In this document: one piece after another, positions 7,155-17,657 of the stretch
How the letters are laid out: each line of letters starts with the position of its first letter
Numbering within the stretch: the first letter of the stretch is position 1
Program-made: the position numbers and the translations under genes
Notes under the pieces: generated by a model
The model's database searches: none
What the model was told of the DNA's origin: nothing
Seen by the model: the letters and a program-made list of their open reading frames with translations, nothing else
NCBI GenBank assembly: GCA_009840595.1
Contig: VXNK01000121.1
Coordinates: 32,124-95,419, forward strand
DNA length: 63,296 bases
Origin: Rhodospirillaceae bacterium
Lineage (GTDB): Bacteria; Pseudomonadota; Alphaproteobacteria; Bin65
Direction: 5' to 3'

Positions 7155-10100
7155 TCATTCTCCTTTCGAAGTTTCCCCTGTGGATGTTTCCCCTGTGTCG
7201 GGCGGTCCGGCTCCGGCATCCGGGGGAGTCGCCCGGGCAGCCGGTTCGGCGACCAGCCTGTCGTAAATTCCGCGCACCGCGCCGGACAGCTCCTGCATTT
7301 CGGCTTCCAGCACCCGGATATCCGGTTTCCGGGCCGCCCGGCACAGCAGGGGGTGCAGCGAGGGCGGCGGCCCCTCGGCGAGGTCGGGGACGGCCCCGGT
7401 CAGACGCAGCAGGGCCTGGAGGGTCTGCCAGAGGCCGGCGGCGTGCAACAGAGTGTCGGCGTCCTCGGTGTCGAGACATCCGGCCGCTCGAAGCGCCTTG
7501 AGCGCCGAAATCGTATTGGCCTGCCGCAATCCGGGATGTGTCGCGGCGTGCAGCAGGATCAGATATTGCGCAACGAACTCGATATCGAGAATGCCGCCGG
7601 GCATATTCTTGACGTGCCAGTGGGAGGGCGCCGCGCGGTTTTCGGCGAGGCGGCGGCGCATGTCGGCCACGTCGGCAGCCAGCGTTTCGGCCGTCCGCAC
7701 GCGGGTGACGGTACGCGCCACGACTTCCATGACATCCCGGGCAAGGCTCCCGGATCCGGCGACGACCCGTGCCCGGGTCAAGGCCATCTGCTCCCAGGTC
7801 CAGGCCTGACTCGCTTCATAGTCTTCGAAGGCGGTAAAGCTGGACGCCAGCGGCCCCTTGTCGCCGAGCGGTCGCAGCCGCAGATCGACCTCGAAAAGCC
7901 CTCCCTCGGATGTCGGCGCCGTCAGCGCGCTGAACAGGCGCTGGGCGAAACGGGCATAGTAGTGGCTGGGCGCCAGCGGTCTGGCGCCGTTCGACTGCGC
8001 GTCGGCCAGCCGGTCGTCGTAGACGAACACGAGGTCGAGGTCGGACGTTGCCGTGATTTCCCGGCCGCCCAGCTTGCCGAGACCCAGAACGCAAAAGCCG
8101 CCGCCTTCGAAGCGCCCGTGTTTTTCTGCGAACGCCGCTTCGACACGCGGCAGGATCGCGCTCAAGGCAGCATCGGCAACGTCGCTGTAGGCCGCGCCGG
8201 CCTGCGCTGCCGAAATTGTCCCACGCAGGAAGCGCACGCCGATTCCGAACCGCGCCTCGGCGCACCAGCGGCGCACGGCATCCAGGCTTTCCTCGAAATT
8301 GCATTCTTCCGGCATGGCGGCGGCAAGCCCGTCGGCCAGTTCCCGCCGCTCCGGCGCCCGGTCGAAAAAGCCGCGGTCGAGCAGCGCGTCGAACAGGGTG
8401 GGCCTGCGTCCCAGGGTGCCGGCCAGTTCGGGCGCGGTGCCCATGATCTCGGCAATCAGGTCGAACAGGCCGGGGTTGGCGTGCAGAAGCGAGAACAGCG
8501 GTACGCCGGCCGGCAGACTGCGAATGAACGCGTCGAGCCGGTGGAAGGCCTGGTCCGGAGCGGGCGTGTTGCCGATCGCCTGCAACAGCGCGGGTGTCAG
8601 CTCCGTCAGCAGTTGCCGCGCCCTGTCGTTGTGGGTCGCCCGGTAGCGTCCATGATGCCAGCCCCGAATCCCCGCCGAGACCGCCTCCGGCTCCGCAAAA
8701 CCGAGATCTGCGAGAGTTTGCAGCGTGTCGGGATCGTGTTCGCCACCGGTGAAAACCAGGCTGCTCGGTCCGCCGAGCGGCGGCGCCTCCTCGAAAAGGC
8801 CGGCATAGTGGCTTTCGACACGTTGCAGATAGGTGAACAGGTCGGCCAGGAACGCGCCGGCCGACGCGTATCCCATGAAGGTCGCGAAGGAGGCGAACGC
8901 GTCGGCACTTTCGGGCAGCGTTTGCGTCTGCCGGTCCTCCACCATCTGGAGGCGGTGTTCTACCGTGCGCAGGAATTCGTATGCCGTGGCGAGGTCGCGG
9001 GCCGCCTGTGGTTCGACACGACCGGCCGCGACAAGAGAATCGATCGCCCGCACCGTCGATCGCTGACGCAGGCTCGCATCCCGGCCGCCGAAGATAAGCT
9101 GCTGGGTCTGCGCGAAAAATTCCACCTCGCGAATGCCGCCCCGGCCCAGCTTGACATCGTGGCCCGGCAATCCGTGCGGCGAACGGATGGCGCCGCCGCC
9201 CCGCCGGGCGTTGATCTGGCGCTTGATGGAATGGATATCCTGGATGGTCGCAAAGTCCAGGCTGCGGCGCCAGATGAACGGCCGCAGCCGCTCCAGGAAG
9301 GCGGTGCCCGCGGCCACGTCGCCGGCCACGATGCGCGCCTTGATCATCGCAGCGCGCTCCCAGTTCTGGCCCATGCTCTCGTAATAGACCTCGGCAGCGT
9401 CGACCGAGAGCGCGACCGGGGTCGAGGCCGGATCGGGACGCAGGCGCAGGTCGGTGCGGAAGACGTAGCCGTCCGCCGTGCGCTTGTGCAGCAGGTCGAC
9501 CAGGCCCTGGGTCAGCCGCACCATCTCGCGCTGGAGGCGTTCGGGGCGTGCGATCGGGACGGTTTCCGGATCGTAGAGGACGATAAGGTCGATATCGCTG
9601 GAGTAGTTCAGTTCGTGGGCGCCGAGCTTCCCCATTCCGATCGCGAACAGGCCGCTGCCCCTGGAGGGGAGGGCCTGTTTCGGGTCGATCGTCAGAACAT
9701 TGCGCCCGGCGGCTTCCCGGATCAGGGCATCCAGCGCCGAGCCGATGGCCCAGTCGGCAAAGTCGCTCAGTGTTGCCGTGATGGCCGGCACGGCCCAGGC
9801 GCCGGACAGGTCGGCAAGCGCGATACCCAGGGCAACCTGGCGGCGCGCAACCCGGAGAAGCCGGGCGGCCGTCTCGATCTTCGCGGTCGCGGCGAGCTCC
9901 CGCCGCGCCGTTTCGAGCGCAGTCCTGATCGCCGTGTCGTAACCGGCCGTGAAACACGTCAGCGCGAAGTCCGGATGCTTCAATAGACATTCGGAAAGAA
10001 AGGGACTATTGCCGAAGCATGCGCGCAGGAGCTGCCCGTTCCGTCCGTCGAGCAGGTGCGTTGCAGCTTCTCGCGCATCGCCCTCCAGTTCCTGCTCGAC

Positions 10101-10193
10101 GGCGGCCGACCATCTCTCCAGGTTGCGCGCCAGCAACTCCGGATCGGCCGGCGACGGCGGTGCGCTCAAGCGGTGGAACGGGCTCTCGGTCAC
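7155..10193 (-). CDS. glnE: Bifunctional glutamine synthetase adenylyltransferase/deadenylylase
   Basis: GlnE attaches AMP to, and removes it from, glutamine synthetase in response to PII protein and glutamine, tuning nitrogen assimilation. At 1012 residues it has the usual two-domain length. Each half carries a nucleotidyltransferase signature: GMGKLGAHELNYSSDIDL near residue 187 (deadenylylase side) and GLGKLGGREITATSDLDL near residue 703 (adenylylase side), both with the paired aspartates that bind metal. The start codon is GTG at 10193. It is divergent from the YhdP-like gene across 133 bases and is followed at once by bcp, an order seen in many alphaproteobacteria. Confidence 0.95.
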   Translation of the reverse strand: MTESPFHRLSAPPSPADPELLARNLERWSAAVEQELEGDAREAATHLLDGRNGQLLRACFGNSPFLSECLLKHPDFALTCFTAGYDTAIRTALETARRELAATAKIETAARLLRVARRQVALGIALADLSGAWAVPAITATLSDFADWAIGSALDALIREAAGRNVLTIDPKQALPSRGSGLFAIGMGKLGAHELNYSSDIDLIVLYDPETVPIARPERLQREMVRLTQGLVDLLHKRTADGYVFRTDLRLRPDPASTPVALSVDAAEVYYESMGQNWERAAMIKARIVAGDVAAGTAFLERLRPFIWRRSLDFATIQDIHSIKRQINARRGGGAIRSPHGLPGHDVKLGRGGIREVEFFAQTQQLIFGGRDASLRQRSTVRAIDSLVAAGRVEPQAARDLATAYEFLRTVEHRLQMVEDRQTQTLPESADAFASFATFMGYASAGAFLADLFTYLQRVESHYAGLFEEAPPLGGPSSLVFTGGEHDPDTLQTLADLGFAEPEAVSAGIRGWHHGRYRATHNDRARQLLTELTPALLQAIGNTPAPDQAFHRLDAFIRSLPAGVPLFSLLHANPGLFDLIAEIMGTAPELAGTLGRRPTLFDALLDRGFFDRAPERRELADGLAAAMPEECNFEESLDAVRRWCAEARFGIGVRFLRGTISAAQAGAAYSDVADAALSAILPRVEAAFAEKHGRFEGGGFCVLGLGKLGGREITATSDLDLVFVYDDRLADAQSNGARPLAPSHYYARFAQRLFSALTAPTSEGGLFEVDLRLRPLGDKGPLASSFTAFEDYEASQAWTWEQMALTRARVVAGSGSLARDVMEVVARTVTRVRTAETLAADVADMRRRLAENRAAPSHWHVKNMPGGILDIEFVAQYLILLHAATHPGLRQANTISALKALRAAGCLDTEDADTLLHAAGLWQTLQALLRLTGAVPDLAEGPPPSLHPLLCRAARKPDIRVLEAEMQELSGAVRGIYDRLVAEPAARATPPDAGAGPPDTGETSTGETSKGE

Positions 10194-10326
10194 CGTTTGT
10201 CCATCGTGTTTGCCGTTTGCCGGGCCCGCACGAGTCGCGCCGCCGGCCGGTTGCAGGGCAGGCTGCGAACCGCAGTGAAGTCCGGTGCCACTACCCCCCT
10301 CGTCCCCTGATTAGGACGCCGGTCCG

Positions 10327-13300
10327 GTGATTCGCAAGCCGATCCGCATCGTCGTCAAGAGCCTGGCGGTTACGGTCGTGCTTGTTGCCATCGCTGCCGG
10401 TGCGGTTGCCTGGCGTCTCTACCTCGGCCCGATCGAAACCGGATTCGCCGCCCGCCATGTCCGGGCGGAACTGGCGCGCTCGTTTCCAGACCTGACGATT
10501 GCGATGGGAAAAACCGAGGCGGTCTGGCCCGGCGACATGTCGGGATTGCCGTTGCGCAGCAGAGATTTACGACTGATCGGCAAGGACGGCGGGGAAGTGG
10601 CGCATTTCCCCGAAGTCGTCGTGACGATTTTGCCGCTCGCCTTGCTGTCCGGGCAGTTGCGGCTGGGGTCGATCCGCTTCGTACAACCGGAAATCGCCCT
10701 GGAGCGCGACGACCGGGGCAGCATTGCGCTGCGGACCGGCACGTCGCGGTCGGGCGGGCAGGACAGGTTCCTGGCGATGCTGTTCGGCCGTCTTGCCGGC
10801 GAGCCGGCGGAAAACGAGCCGTTGGGGATGCTCCGGTCGATCGAGATCGTCGATGGCAGGGTCACACTCTCGGACCGGCCGGCACGGCGGGTGTGGCGGG
10901 CCGATTCGCTCCGGTCTGCCTTGCGGCGCCGGCCAGACGGCCTCGCGGGCGATCTCTCCCTTTCTCTGGGAAACGGCAGGGCGCCGGCGCGGATAGGCGG
11001 CGAGGCGGTTTACCGCAAGGACGACGGACGGATTTCCGGAGCCCTGACATTCGAGGGCCTCGACCCTGCCGTCCTCGCAGCCGTTTCGGACTCCTTTGAC
11101 GCCCTCGACGCTCTGCGGCTGCCCCTGTCGGGCAAGATGACCTTCAAGGGTTCGGACGACGGGCGCTTTCACGGCGGCGCAATCGAGATCTCAGGCGGCG
11201 CCGGAACCGTGAAGGTGCCGGGCGTCTATCGCGGACCGGTGCGGATCGAGTCCCTGCATATCGCTGCGGTAGTCGAGGAAGGCGCGCGGAGCGTCGATAT
11301 CGGCCGGTTTCAGGCCGATCTCGGGGATACGAAGCTCGATGTCTCCGGGACCGTGCGGCGCACCGGAAACGGCCTGGCAGTGGACGGGAACGGATCGCTT
11401 GCGGGCTTCGGCGTCAAGGCGCTGGGCCGGCTGTGGCCGGGCAAGATCGGCCCGAACGCCAGACGATGGGTCCTCCGCAATGTCGGCGCCGGGCGGGTGA
11501 CGAACATCGATGCCCGCTTTCGCCTTGCAGTTCGCGAGGGCGGCAACCGTCGGGTGCAGATCCATCGCCTTGCCGGCCGGTTCGACTTCGACGGGCTGAA
11601 AGTCCGGTTGCCGGGATCGCTGCCCGCGTTGCGCGACGCGAGCGGAGAGGCGCGCTTCGATTCCGAAAAAATCGACTTCGGGGTCCAGCGGGGCAGGCTT
11701 GGGAACAGCAGGATAAGCGCAGGATCCGTCCGGATCGACGGGCTCGGCGGCAAAGGCGAAAGGATCGCCATCGACGCGACAGCCGACGGGGCAGTGCAGG
11801 ATTTCCTGCGCCCGATCGACCGCAAGACGCTGGCGTCGGCAAAGCGGTTGGGAGCCGATCCCGCCACGATCCGGGGGCAGGCCCGCGTCCGGCTCAAGTC
11901 CGGCTTTCCGCTGGGCGATAATCTGTCCTTGGCGGAAGTTCCGTTCGCGGTCGACGCGCAGCTCCGCGAGGTGACCTGGCCGAAGGCGCTGTTCGGCCTC
12001 GATCTGGTCAAAGGCCGGTTCGGCCTCACTGTCGGCAAGACGGGGATCGAGCTGGACGGCGAGGGCACGATCGCCGGCGCCGCGGCAAAACTGGGCTGGC
12101 AGGAGAAGTTCGGGGCGGTGTCGAAGTCGTGGCGCCGGCAACTGTCGATCGAGGGCGTGGTGACACCGGAACTGCTGCGCGCCGCGGGTCCGGACTTCCG
12201 AAGTTTCGTGACCGGCCCGTTCGGCGCCGGTGTCACGCTCAGCGCCTACGACGGCGGACGCACGGTCGTCGATGCCGCCTTCGACCTCCGCCGCGCTCGC
12301 CTTGCGGTTCCGGTGCTCGACATCGCGAAACCGGCGAAACTGCCGGCCCGCGGCGGCGCCAGGCTGGTCTTCAGGGGCGGCCGGCTTGCCGCAATTCCGC
12401 ACTTTTCGCTGCAATCTTTGCCGATCGCATTCCAGGGTAAGGCGACGATGGAAACGAACGGCCGCACGCTGCGCCGCCTGACCGTTGCCCGGTTTGCCGC
12501 CGGGCGGACGCGGATTTCGGCAACGCTTGAGCGGCGGGGCAAGGCCGGGCGCCGGCTTCGTTTGACCGGCCGGGCGCTCGATCTCTCGCCGTTGCTCGAA
12601 TCCCGGCCGGCGACATCTGCGCGTACCGGTGCAACCCGGCCGCCCGCCGGGCCCTTCGTCGAGCCCTTGGACATGGATTTCCGGATCGACCGGCTGTTCG
12701 TTTCCCGTTCGCTGCCCCTGCGGTCCGCAGCCGGTTCCGCGCGCTACGACGGCCGGAGTCTGCGCCGGGTGCGTCTGACCGCAGCGCTGCCGTCCGGCAA
12801 GTCGCTGGACTTTCGCCTGACGCCGGCCGGCGGCAGCCAGGCGGTCATGCTCGCCTCCGATGACGGCGGCAGTGCCCTGCGCGCGCTGGGCATCGTCGAC
12901 AATCTGCGCGGCGGGGCGCTGTCCGTCCGCGCCCTTCGCCGCCCGGCGCTTCAGGGCAAGCCGATGTCCGGCACCCTGCGTCTCAACAAGTTCCAGGTCG
13001 AGCGGGCGCCGGCGATCGCCCGCTTCCTGGCTCTTGCGGAACGCCGCCGTATCGACGGCAGCATCCGGATGCAACGGCTCGACATGAAATTCGACCTTCG
13101 GGGCGACCGGCTTGCGATCCAAGAAGGCCGTGCCTACAGCAGCCTGATCGGCGTGACCGCAGCCGGCGCCATCGGCCGCTCGAAACGGGATGTCCGGTTG
13201 CGCGGCACGATCGTGCCGCTTTACGAGTTGAACAGCGCGTTCAGCAAGGTGCCGATCATCGGCGATCTGCTGGTCGGCGAAAAGGGCAGCGGCCTTCTGG

Positions 13301-13440
13301 CGGCCCATTTCACCGTCAAGGGTTCTCTGGACAAGCCGAAATTCCAGGTCAACCCGATTTCCCTGCTCACGCCGGGGGCGCTGCGCCGGCTCTTCGGTTT
13401 CGGCAGCAGCGGCAAGCGGCGCAAGGACGAGCGGAACTAA
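10327..13440 (+). CDS. YhdP/AsmA-like large envelope protein (DUF3971)
   Basis: A 1037-residue protein with one N-terminal membrane segment (about residues 10-28, VKSLAVTVVLVAIAAGAVAW) followed by a very long, beta-rich periplasmic region. Repeated short segments such as RLGSIRFVQPEIALE and the C-terminal part match the layout of AsmA-superfamily, DUF3971-containing proteins. Members such as YhdP and TamB are thought to form bridge-like conduits for phospholipids between inner and outer membranes; assigning that role here is by family analogy only. The start is GTG at 10327. It is convergent with tyrS, only six bases apart, and divergent from glnE. Confidence 0.8.
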   Translation: MIRKPIRIVVKSLAVTVVLVAIAAGAVAWRLYLGPIETGFAARHVRAELARSFPDLTIAMGKTEAVWPGDMSGLPLRSRDLRLIGKDGGEVAHFPEVVVTILPLALLSGQLRLGSIRFVQPEIALERDDRGSIALRTGTSRSGGQDRFLAMLFGRLAGEPAENEPLGMLRSIEIVDGRVTLSDRPARRVWRADSLRSALRRRPDGLAGDLSLSLGNGRAPARIGGEAVYRKDDGRISGALTFEGLDPAVLAAVSDSFDALDALRLPLSGKMTFKGSDDGRFHGGAIEISGGAGTVKVPGVYRGPVRIESLHIAAVVEEGARSVDIGRFQADLGDTKLDVSGTVRRTGNGLAVDGNGSLAGFGVKALGRLWPGKIGPNARRWVLRNVGAGRVTNIDARFRLAVREGGNRRVQIHRLAGRFDFDGLKVRLPGSLPALRDASGEARFDSEKIDFGVQRGRLGNSRISAGSVRIDGLGGKGERIAIDATADGAVQDFLRPIDRKTLASAKRLGADPATIRGQARVRLKSGFPLGDNLSLAEVPFAVDAQLREVTWPKALFGLDLVKGRFGLTVGKTGIELDGEGTIAGAAAKLGWQEKFGAVSKSWRRQLSIEGVVTPELLRAAGPDFRSFVTGPFGAGVTLSAYDGGRTVVDAAFDLRRARLAVPVLDIAKPAKLPARGGARLVFRGGRLAAIPHFSLQSLPIAFQGKATMETNGRTLRRLTVARFAAGRTRISATLERRGKAGRRLRLTGRALDLSPLLESRPATSARTGATRPPAGPFVEPLDMDFRIDRLFVSRSLPLRSAAGSARYDGRSLRRVRLTAALPSGKSLDFRLTPAGGSQAVMLASDDGGSALRALGIVDNLRGGALSVRALRRPALQGKPMSGTLRLNKFQVERAPAIARFLALAERRRIDGSIRMQRLDMKFDLRGDRLAIQEGRAYSSLIGVTAAGAIGRSKRDVRLRGTIVPLYELNSAFSKVPIIGDLLVGEKGSGLLAAHFTVKGSLDKPKFQVNPISLLTPGALRRLFGFGSSGKRRKDERN

Positions 13441-13446
13441 GCGGCG

Positions 13447-14700
13447 CTAGCCCGGCCGAACGAGAACGTGCCGTTTCTTGCCGGCGGACAGCTTGATCGT
13501 GCCGTCCGGGCCGATCGCACCGGCGCCGATCGCCCGGTTTTCGTCCGTTACGGGCTCGCCGTCGACCCGGGCGCCGCCGCCCCGGATCAGTCGCCGGGCT
13601 TCGCCGCCGCTGGCGGCCAGGCCCGCCCGCCGGAACAGGTCGAAGGCGGGGATGCCGGCTTCCAGTTCGGCGGCCGGCACTTCGAGCACCGGCAGGCCGC
13701 TGTCCGCTCCGCCCTGTTCGAAGGTCCGGCGCGCCGTTTCCGCTGCCGCCTCGGCGGCGTCCGCCCCATGCAGCATCGCCGCCGCCGCGGTCGCCAGGAC
13801 TTTTTTGGCCTCGTTGATCTCGGCGCCGCCCAGCGCCTCCAGCCGGGCGATCTCGCCGAGCGGCAGGTCGGTGAACAGGCGCAGGAAGCGGCCGACATCG
13901 GCGTCTTCCGTATTGCGCCAGAACTGCCAGTAGTCGTACGCGCTCAGCCGGTCGGCGTTGAGCCAGATTGCGCCCTGGGCCGTCTTGCCCATCTTGGCGC
14001 CCGATGCCGTGGTGATGAGCGGCGACGTTAGGCCGAACAGCTCGCGCTGTTCGACCCGCCGGCCGAGTTCGACGCCGTTGACGATGTTGCCCCACTGGTC
14101 CGACCCGCCGAGCTGGAGCGAGCAATCGTAACGCCGCGCCAGTTCGACGAAATCGTAGGCCTGAAGGATCATGTAGTTGAATTCGAGGAAAGTGAGCGGC
14201 TGTTCCCGGTCGAGCCGCAGCTTCACGCTGTCGAAGGTCAGCATGCGGTTGATGGTGAAATGGCGGCCGTATTCGCGCAGGAAATCGACATAGGCGAGAT
14301 CGTTCAGCCAGTCGGCATTGTTGGCCATCACGGCATCGGCAGGCCCGTCGCCGAAGGTCAGGAACCTCTCGAACACGCTTCGGATGCCTGCCGTGTTGGC
14401 GGCGATCTGCGCGTCGCTCAGCAATTGGCGCGACGAATCCTTGCCCGAGGGGTCGCCGACCCGGGTCGTGCCGCCGCCCATCAGGACGATCGGCCGGTGG
14501 CCGGTCTGCTGCAGCCGGCGCAGTAGCATGATCTGGAGCAGGCTGCCGACATGGAGGCTGTCGGCCGTGCAGTCGAAGCCGATATAGGCCGTGACGACTC
14601 CGCCGGCCGCCTTTCCGTCGAGCCCGTCCGCGTCGGTGCACTGGTGAACGTAGCCGCGCTCGTGCAGCACGGTCATGAATTCGGATTTGAAGCCGGACAT
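13447..14700 (-). CDS. tyrS: Tyrosyl-tRNA synthetase
   Basis: This class I synthetase charges tRNA-Tyr. The 417-residue protein has the catalytic Rossmann domain with the HIGH-type motif HVGS, the tyrosine-binding [12 protein letters not shown] segment, and a KMSKS-type loop written [12 protein letters not shown]-terminal S4 RNA-binding domain follows, with [20 protein letters not shown]. The start [17 protein letters not shown] at 14700 agrees with the family; the open frame extends further upstream but would run into anmK. tyrS and anmK are divergent, a widely conserved arrangement. Confidence 0.96.
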   Translation of the reverse strand: MSGFKSEFMTVLHERGYVHQCTDADGLDGKAAGGVVTAYIGFDCTADSLHVGSLLQIMLLRRLQQTGHRPIVLMGGGTTRVGDPSGKDSSRQLLSDAQIAANTAGIRSVFERFLTFGDGPADAVMANNADWLNDLAYVDFLREYGRHFTINRMLTFDSVKLRLDREQPLTFLEFNYMILQAYDFVELARRYDCSLQLGGSDQWGNIVNGVELGRRVEQRELFGLTSPLITTASGAKMGKTAQGAIWLNADRLSAYDYWQFWRNTEDADVGRFLRLFTDLPLGEIARLEALGGAEINEAKKVLATAAAAMLHGADAAEAAAETARRTFEQGGADSGLPVLEVPAAELEAGIPAFDLFRRAGLAASGGEARRLIRGGGARVDGEPVTDENRAIGAGAIGPDGTIKLSAGKKRHVLVRPG

Positions 14701-14850
14701 GGGCCGCGCTATCTCCCTCGTGGCCCCCTTTTCGACCGGGGCGCGAACCGCGACAGCGGCCTGATGGACCGGCGATCTAACACAGCCCGCCCGGCCGGAC
14801 AAATTGCCCGGACAAACTGAGATGCCCGCTTCGGTTTTCCACATCCGCCC

Positions 14851-15942
14851 ATGACGCTGCGCACCGCCATCGGGATGATGAGCGGCACCTCGCTCGACGG
14901 GGTCGATGTCGCCCTGATCCGCTCGGACGGCGCGTGGCGGATCGAGGCCGGGCCGGCGCGGACCTACGGCTATGCGGAAGCGCAGCGCGCCACGATCCGG
15001 GCCTGTCTGGGACGGGAACAGGCCTCCGAAGCAGCGGTCGCGGTGGTCACCGATGCCCATCTGGCGGCGCTCCGGGCGTTTCTCGTGGCGGAAGACCTGC
15101 GGCCCGGCGAGGTCGATCTTGTCGGCTTTCACGGCCAGACGGTTTTCCACGATCCGGAAAACGGCGTGACCGTCCAGATCGGCGATGCCCGGGCACTGGC
15201 GCAAGCCGTCGGCATTCCGGTGGTCAGTGATTTTCGCAGCGCCGACATGCGCGGCGGGGGGCAGGGCGCGCCGCTGGCGCCGCTCTATCATGCCGCGCTC
15301 TCCGCCGGTCTCGAAAAGCCGCTCGCTGTGCTCAACCTCGGCGGCGTCGCCAACGTGACCTGGATCGGCGCGGGCCGGCGGGGCGGGACCGTCAAGGATA
15401 CCCCGCTGCTCGCCTTCGATACCGGGCCGGCCAACGCGCTGCTCGACGACTGGATGGTGCGGACGACCGGCGCGGCTTTCGACCCGAACGGCGAAACGGC
15501 GGCGCGCGGCACGGCGGATACGGATCGGGTCGCCGCCTGGCTCAGCCATCCCCATTTTGCAGCCGAACCGCCCAAGAGCCTGGATCGCAACGCTTTCGAT
15601 GCCAAGGTCGACGACCTCGGCGTTGCGGACGGCGCGGCGACGCTGGCAGCGTTCTGCGTACAGTCGGTCGCGCGCGCGCCCGACTGGATGCCGGAGAGGC
15701 CGCGGCGCTGGCTGGTGACCGGCGGGGGCCGCAGGAACGGTTTTCTCATGGACGGTTTGCGGCGCGCCCTGGCGGCGCCGGTCGAACCGGTCGAAGCGGT
15801 CGGTTGGGACGGCGACGCGCTGGAGGCCCAGGCCTTCGGATGGCTGGCGCTCAGGGTCGCCGACGGGCTGCCGACGAGCCTGCCGGAGACGACCGGCGTA
15901 TCCGCGCCGACGAGCGGCGGCCTTATCGACAGGCCGGACTGA
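14851..15942 (+). CDS. anmK: Anhydro-N-acetylmuramic acid kinase
   Basis: AnmK phosphorylates and hydrolyses 1,6-anhydro-MurNAc released during peptidoglycan turnover, giving MurNAc-6-phosphate for recycling. The 363-residue protein opens with [16 protein letters not shown], the ATP-binding signature of the family, and has [12 protein letters not shown], the catalytic-site [11 protein letters not shown] and [14 protein letters not shown]. The start ATG 14851 is the first possible in frame. The lytic transglycosylase (38449-40686) and amidase (987-1874) elsewhere in the window would supply its substrate pathway. Confidence 0.96.
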   Translation: MTLRTAIGMMSGTSLDGVDVALIRSDGAWRIEAGPARTYGYAEAQRATIRACLGREQASEAAVAVVTDAHLAALRAFLVAEDLRPGEVDLVGFHGQTVFHDPENGVTVQIGDARALAQAVGIPVVSDFRSADMRGGGQGAPLAPLYHAALSAGLEKPLAVLNLGGVANVTWIGAGRRGGTVKDTPLLAFDTGPANALLDDWMVRTTGAAFDPNGETAARGTADTDRVAAWLSHPHFAAEPPKSLDRNAFDAKVDDLGVADGAATLAAFCVQSVARAPDWMPERPRRWLVTGGGRRNGFLMDGLRRALAAPVEPVEAVGWDGDALEAQAFGWLALRVADGLPTSLPETTGVSAPTSGGLIDRPD

Positions 15943-15948
15943 CCGGAA

Positions 15949-16620
15949 TTACCGCCGGCCGCCGATGGCGCGGACCCGGGGGGTCGCGAGGGCGACGTCG
16001 AGATACTGCTCGACATGGCCCTGCATCTCGTCGAGATGGTCGTTGAAGAAGTGATCGCAGTCCTCGACCACCCGGAGATCGATGACGACGCCCCTCTGGG
16101 TCATCAGCTTTTCGGCAAGCTTTTCCACCGATTCCAGCGAGACCAGCGCGTCCTCCCGGCCGTGCACCATGAGTCCGGAGGAAGGGCAGGGGGCCAGGAA
16201 GGAGAAATCGTACATGTTGGCGGGCGGCGCGACCGTAATGAACCCGTCCAGTTCCGGGCGGCGCATCAGGAGCTGCATGGCGATCCAGGCGCCGAAAGAG
16301 AAACCGGCGACCCAGCACCCGGATGCGTTCTCGTTGTGCTGCTGCATCCAGTCCAGGGCGGCGGCGGCGTCCGACAGTTCGCCCTCGCCGCGGTCGTAGA
16401 CGCCCTGGGACCGGCCGACCCCGCGGAAATTGAAGCGCAGCGTGGAGAAGCCGCGCCGGGCGAAGATGTGATAGAGGCGGTAGACGATCTTGTTGTTCAT
16501 CGTCCCGCCGAGTTGCGGATGCGGATGCAGGATCAGCGCGATCGGCGCGTTCGGCCTCTTGCTGTGATGGTAGCGGCCTTCCAGCCGGCCGTCCGGGCCG
16601 GGAAGAATCACATCTGGCAT
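15949..16620 (-). CDS. Alpha/beta hydrolase (COG2945-type)
   Basis: A 223-residue cytoplasmic alpha/beta hydrolase. The nucleophile elbow is GFSFGA, and the acidic and histidine members of the triad are probably in MVHGREDALVSLESV and VVEDCDHFFNDHL. The block HPHPQLGGTMNNKIVY and the segment LRFNFRGVGRSQG are typical of the small hydrolases annotated as alpha/beta or dienelactone-hydrolase-like. The substrate is unknown. It is convergent with anmK (six-base gap), and upstream of it is the 278-base cysE intergenic region. Confidence 0.85.
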   Translation of the reverse strand: MPDVILPGPDGRLEGRYHHSKRPNAPIALILHPHPQLGGTMNNKIVYRLYHIFARRGFSTLRFNFRGVGRSQGVYDRGEGELSDAAAALDWMQQHNENASGCWVAGFSFGAWIAMQLLMRRPELDGFITVAPPANMYDFSFLAPCPSSGLMVHGREDALVSLESVEKLAEKLMTQRGVVIDLRVVEDCDHFFNDHLDEMQGHVEQYLDVALATPRVRAIGGRR

Positions 16621-16710
16621 CCAGTGGGTCCCTTCGTTCCGCCCCGGCTCCCGTCCGCGCGCTCCATCGGGCGCAATTCCGCCCCGAAGATGCGCAGCAA
16701 TTCACGCGTC

Positions 16711-16738
16711 TTGACCGCTCTGAAGCACGAATTATCTG
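16711..16738 (+). promoter_or_regulatory. Possible promoter upstream of cysE
   Basis: TTGACC at 16711-16716 is followed after 16 bases by TATCTG at 16733-16738. This would give cysE a leader of about 155 bases. It is the only sigma70-like pair I could pick out in the gap between the divergent hydrolase and cysE, and the match is moderate. Confidence 0.25.
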
Positions 16739-16898
16739 GTAATCCGGCGCGTTGGACGCGGGCGGTACGATCCGGCGCCGGCAGACGTCGAGCGCCGGTC
16801 GATATGCTTCCGGCCGTCCGGATTTTCAAGCGCCAGATTGAAGCGGAGCGGCCGCGGCAGGCGCCGATCGGGCCCCGCCGGGGAGGAGCGAATACGCC

Positions 16899-17609
16899 AT
16901 GTTTCGCACCTTGCGCGACGAAATCGACGGGATCATGGCCCGCGATCCGGCGGCCCGCAGCCGCCTCGAGGTCGCCCTCAACTATCCCAGTTTCCATGCC
17001 TTGCTGTTCCATCGCACGGCGCAATGGTTCTGGCGGCGCCGGCTGTTCCTGCTCGGCCGCTGGATTTCGCAGTGGGGCCGCTTCTGGACCGGGATCGAAA
17101 TCCATCCCGGCGCGAAAATCGGCAAGCGCCTGTTCATCGACCATGGCATGGGCGTGGTCATCGGCGAGACCGCCGAGATCGGCGACGACGTGACCCTGTA
17201 TCACGACGTGACCCTGGGCGGGACGTCGCCGAGCGTCGATTCCGATGCCCAGCGCAACGTCAAACGTCATCCGACCCTGGAAGACGGCGCGATCGTCGGC
17301 TCAGGGGCGCAGGTCCTCGGGCCGATCACCGTTGGCGCCAACGCGCGGGTCGGCGCGAACGCCGTTGTCGTGCGCGACGTCCAGCCGAACGTCGCTGTGA
17401 CCGGCATTCCGGCCAAGACCGTCATGCCCAAGGACAAGCGCACGGTGAAGAAGTTCGTCGCCTACGGCACCACCGGCGACCTGAGCGACCCGATGGTGCC
17501 GGCGATCGAAGCGCTGCGCAGTCAGGTCAACGCCCTGACCGAGCGAATCGAGGAACTGGAAGCCGAACGCGACCGGCGCGAGGAACCGCCGGCCGCCAAA
17601 TCCGCCTGA
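16899..17609 (+). CDS. cysE: Serine O-acetyltransferase
   Basis: CysE makes O-acetylserine from serine and acetyl-CoA, the carbon skeleton for cysteine. The 236-residue protein is the short form: a helical N-terminus ([20 protein letters not shown]) and a left-handed beta-helix of hexapeptide repeats ([22 protein letters not shown], split here across turns) with catalytic His in FIDHGMGV and YHDVTLGGT. The C-terminal tail is charged and probably coiled (about 195-230). Its place just ahead of a cysteine desulfurase and the suf operon makes sense, since cysteine is the sulfur donor for Fe-S clusters. Confidence 0.93.
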   Translation: MFRTLRDEIDGIMARDPAARSRLEVALNYPSFHALLFHRTAQWFWRRRLFLLGRWISQWGRFWTGIEIHPGAKIGKRLFIDHGMGVVIGETAEIGDDVTLYHDVTLGGTSPSVDSDAQRNVKRHPTLEDGAIVGSGAQVLGPITVGANARVGANAVVVRDVQPNVAVTGIPAKTVMPKDKRTVKKFVAYGTTGDLSDPMVPAIEALRSQVNALTERIEELEAERDRREEPPAAKSA

Positions 17610-17657
17610 CCGCCGGTCCTGCACCACAGTTTCACTTCGCTAACGGGCGCCCCGCCG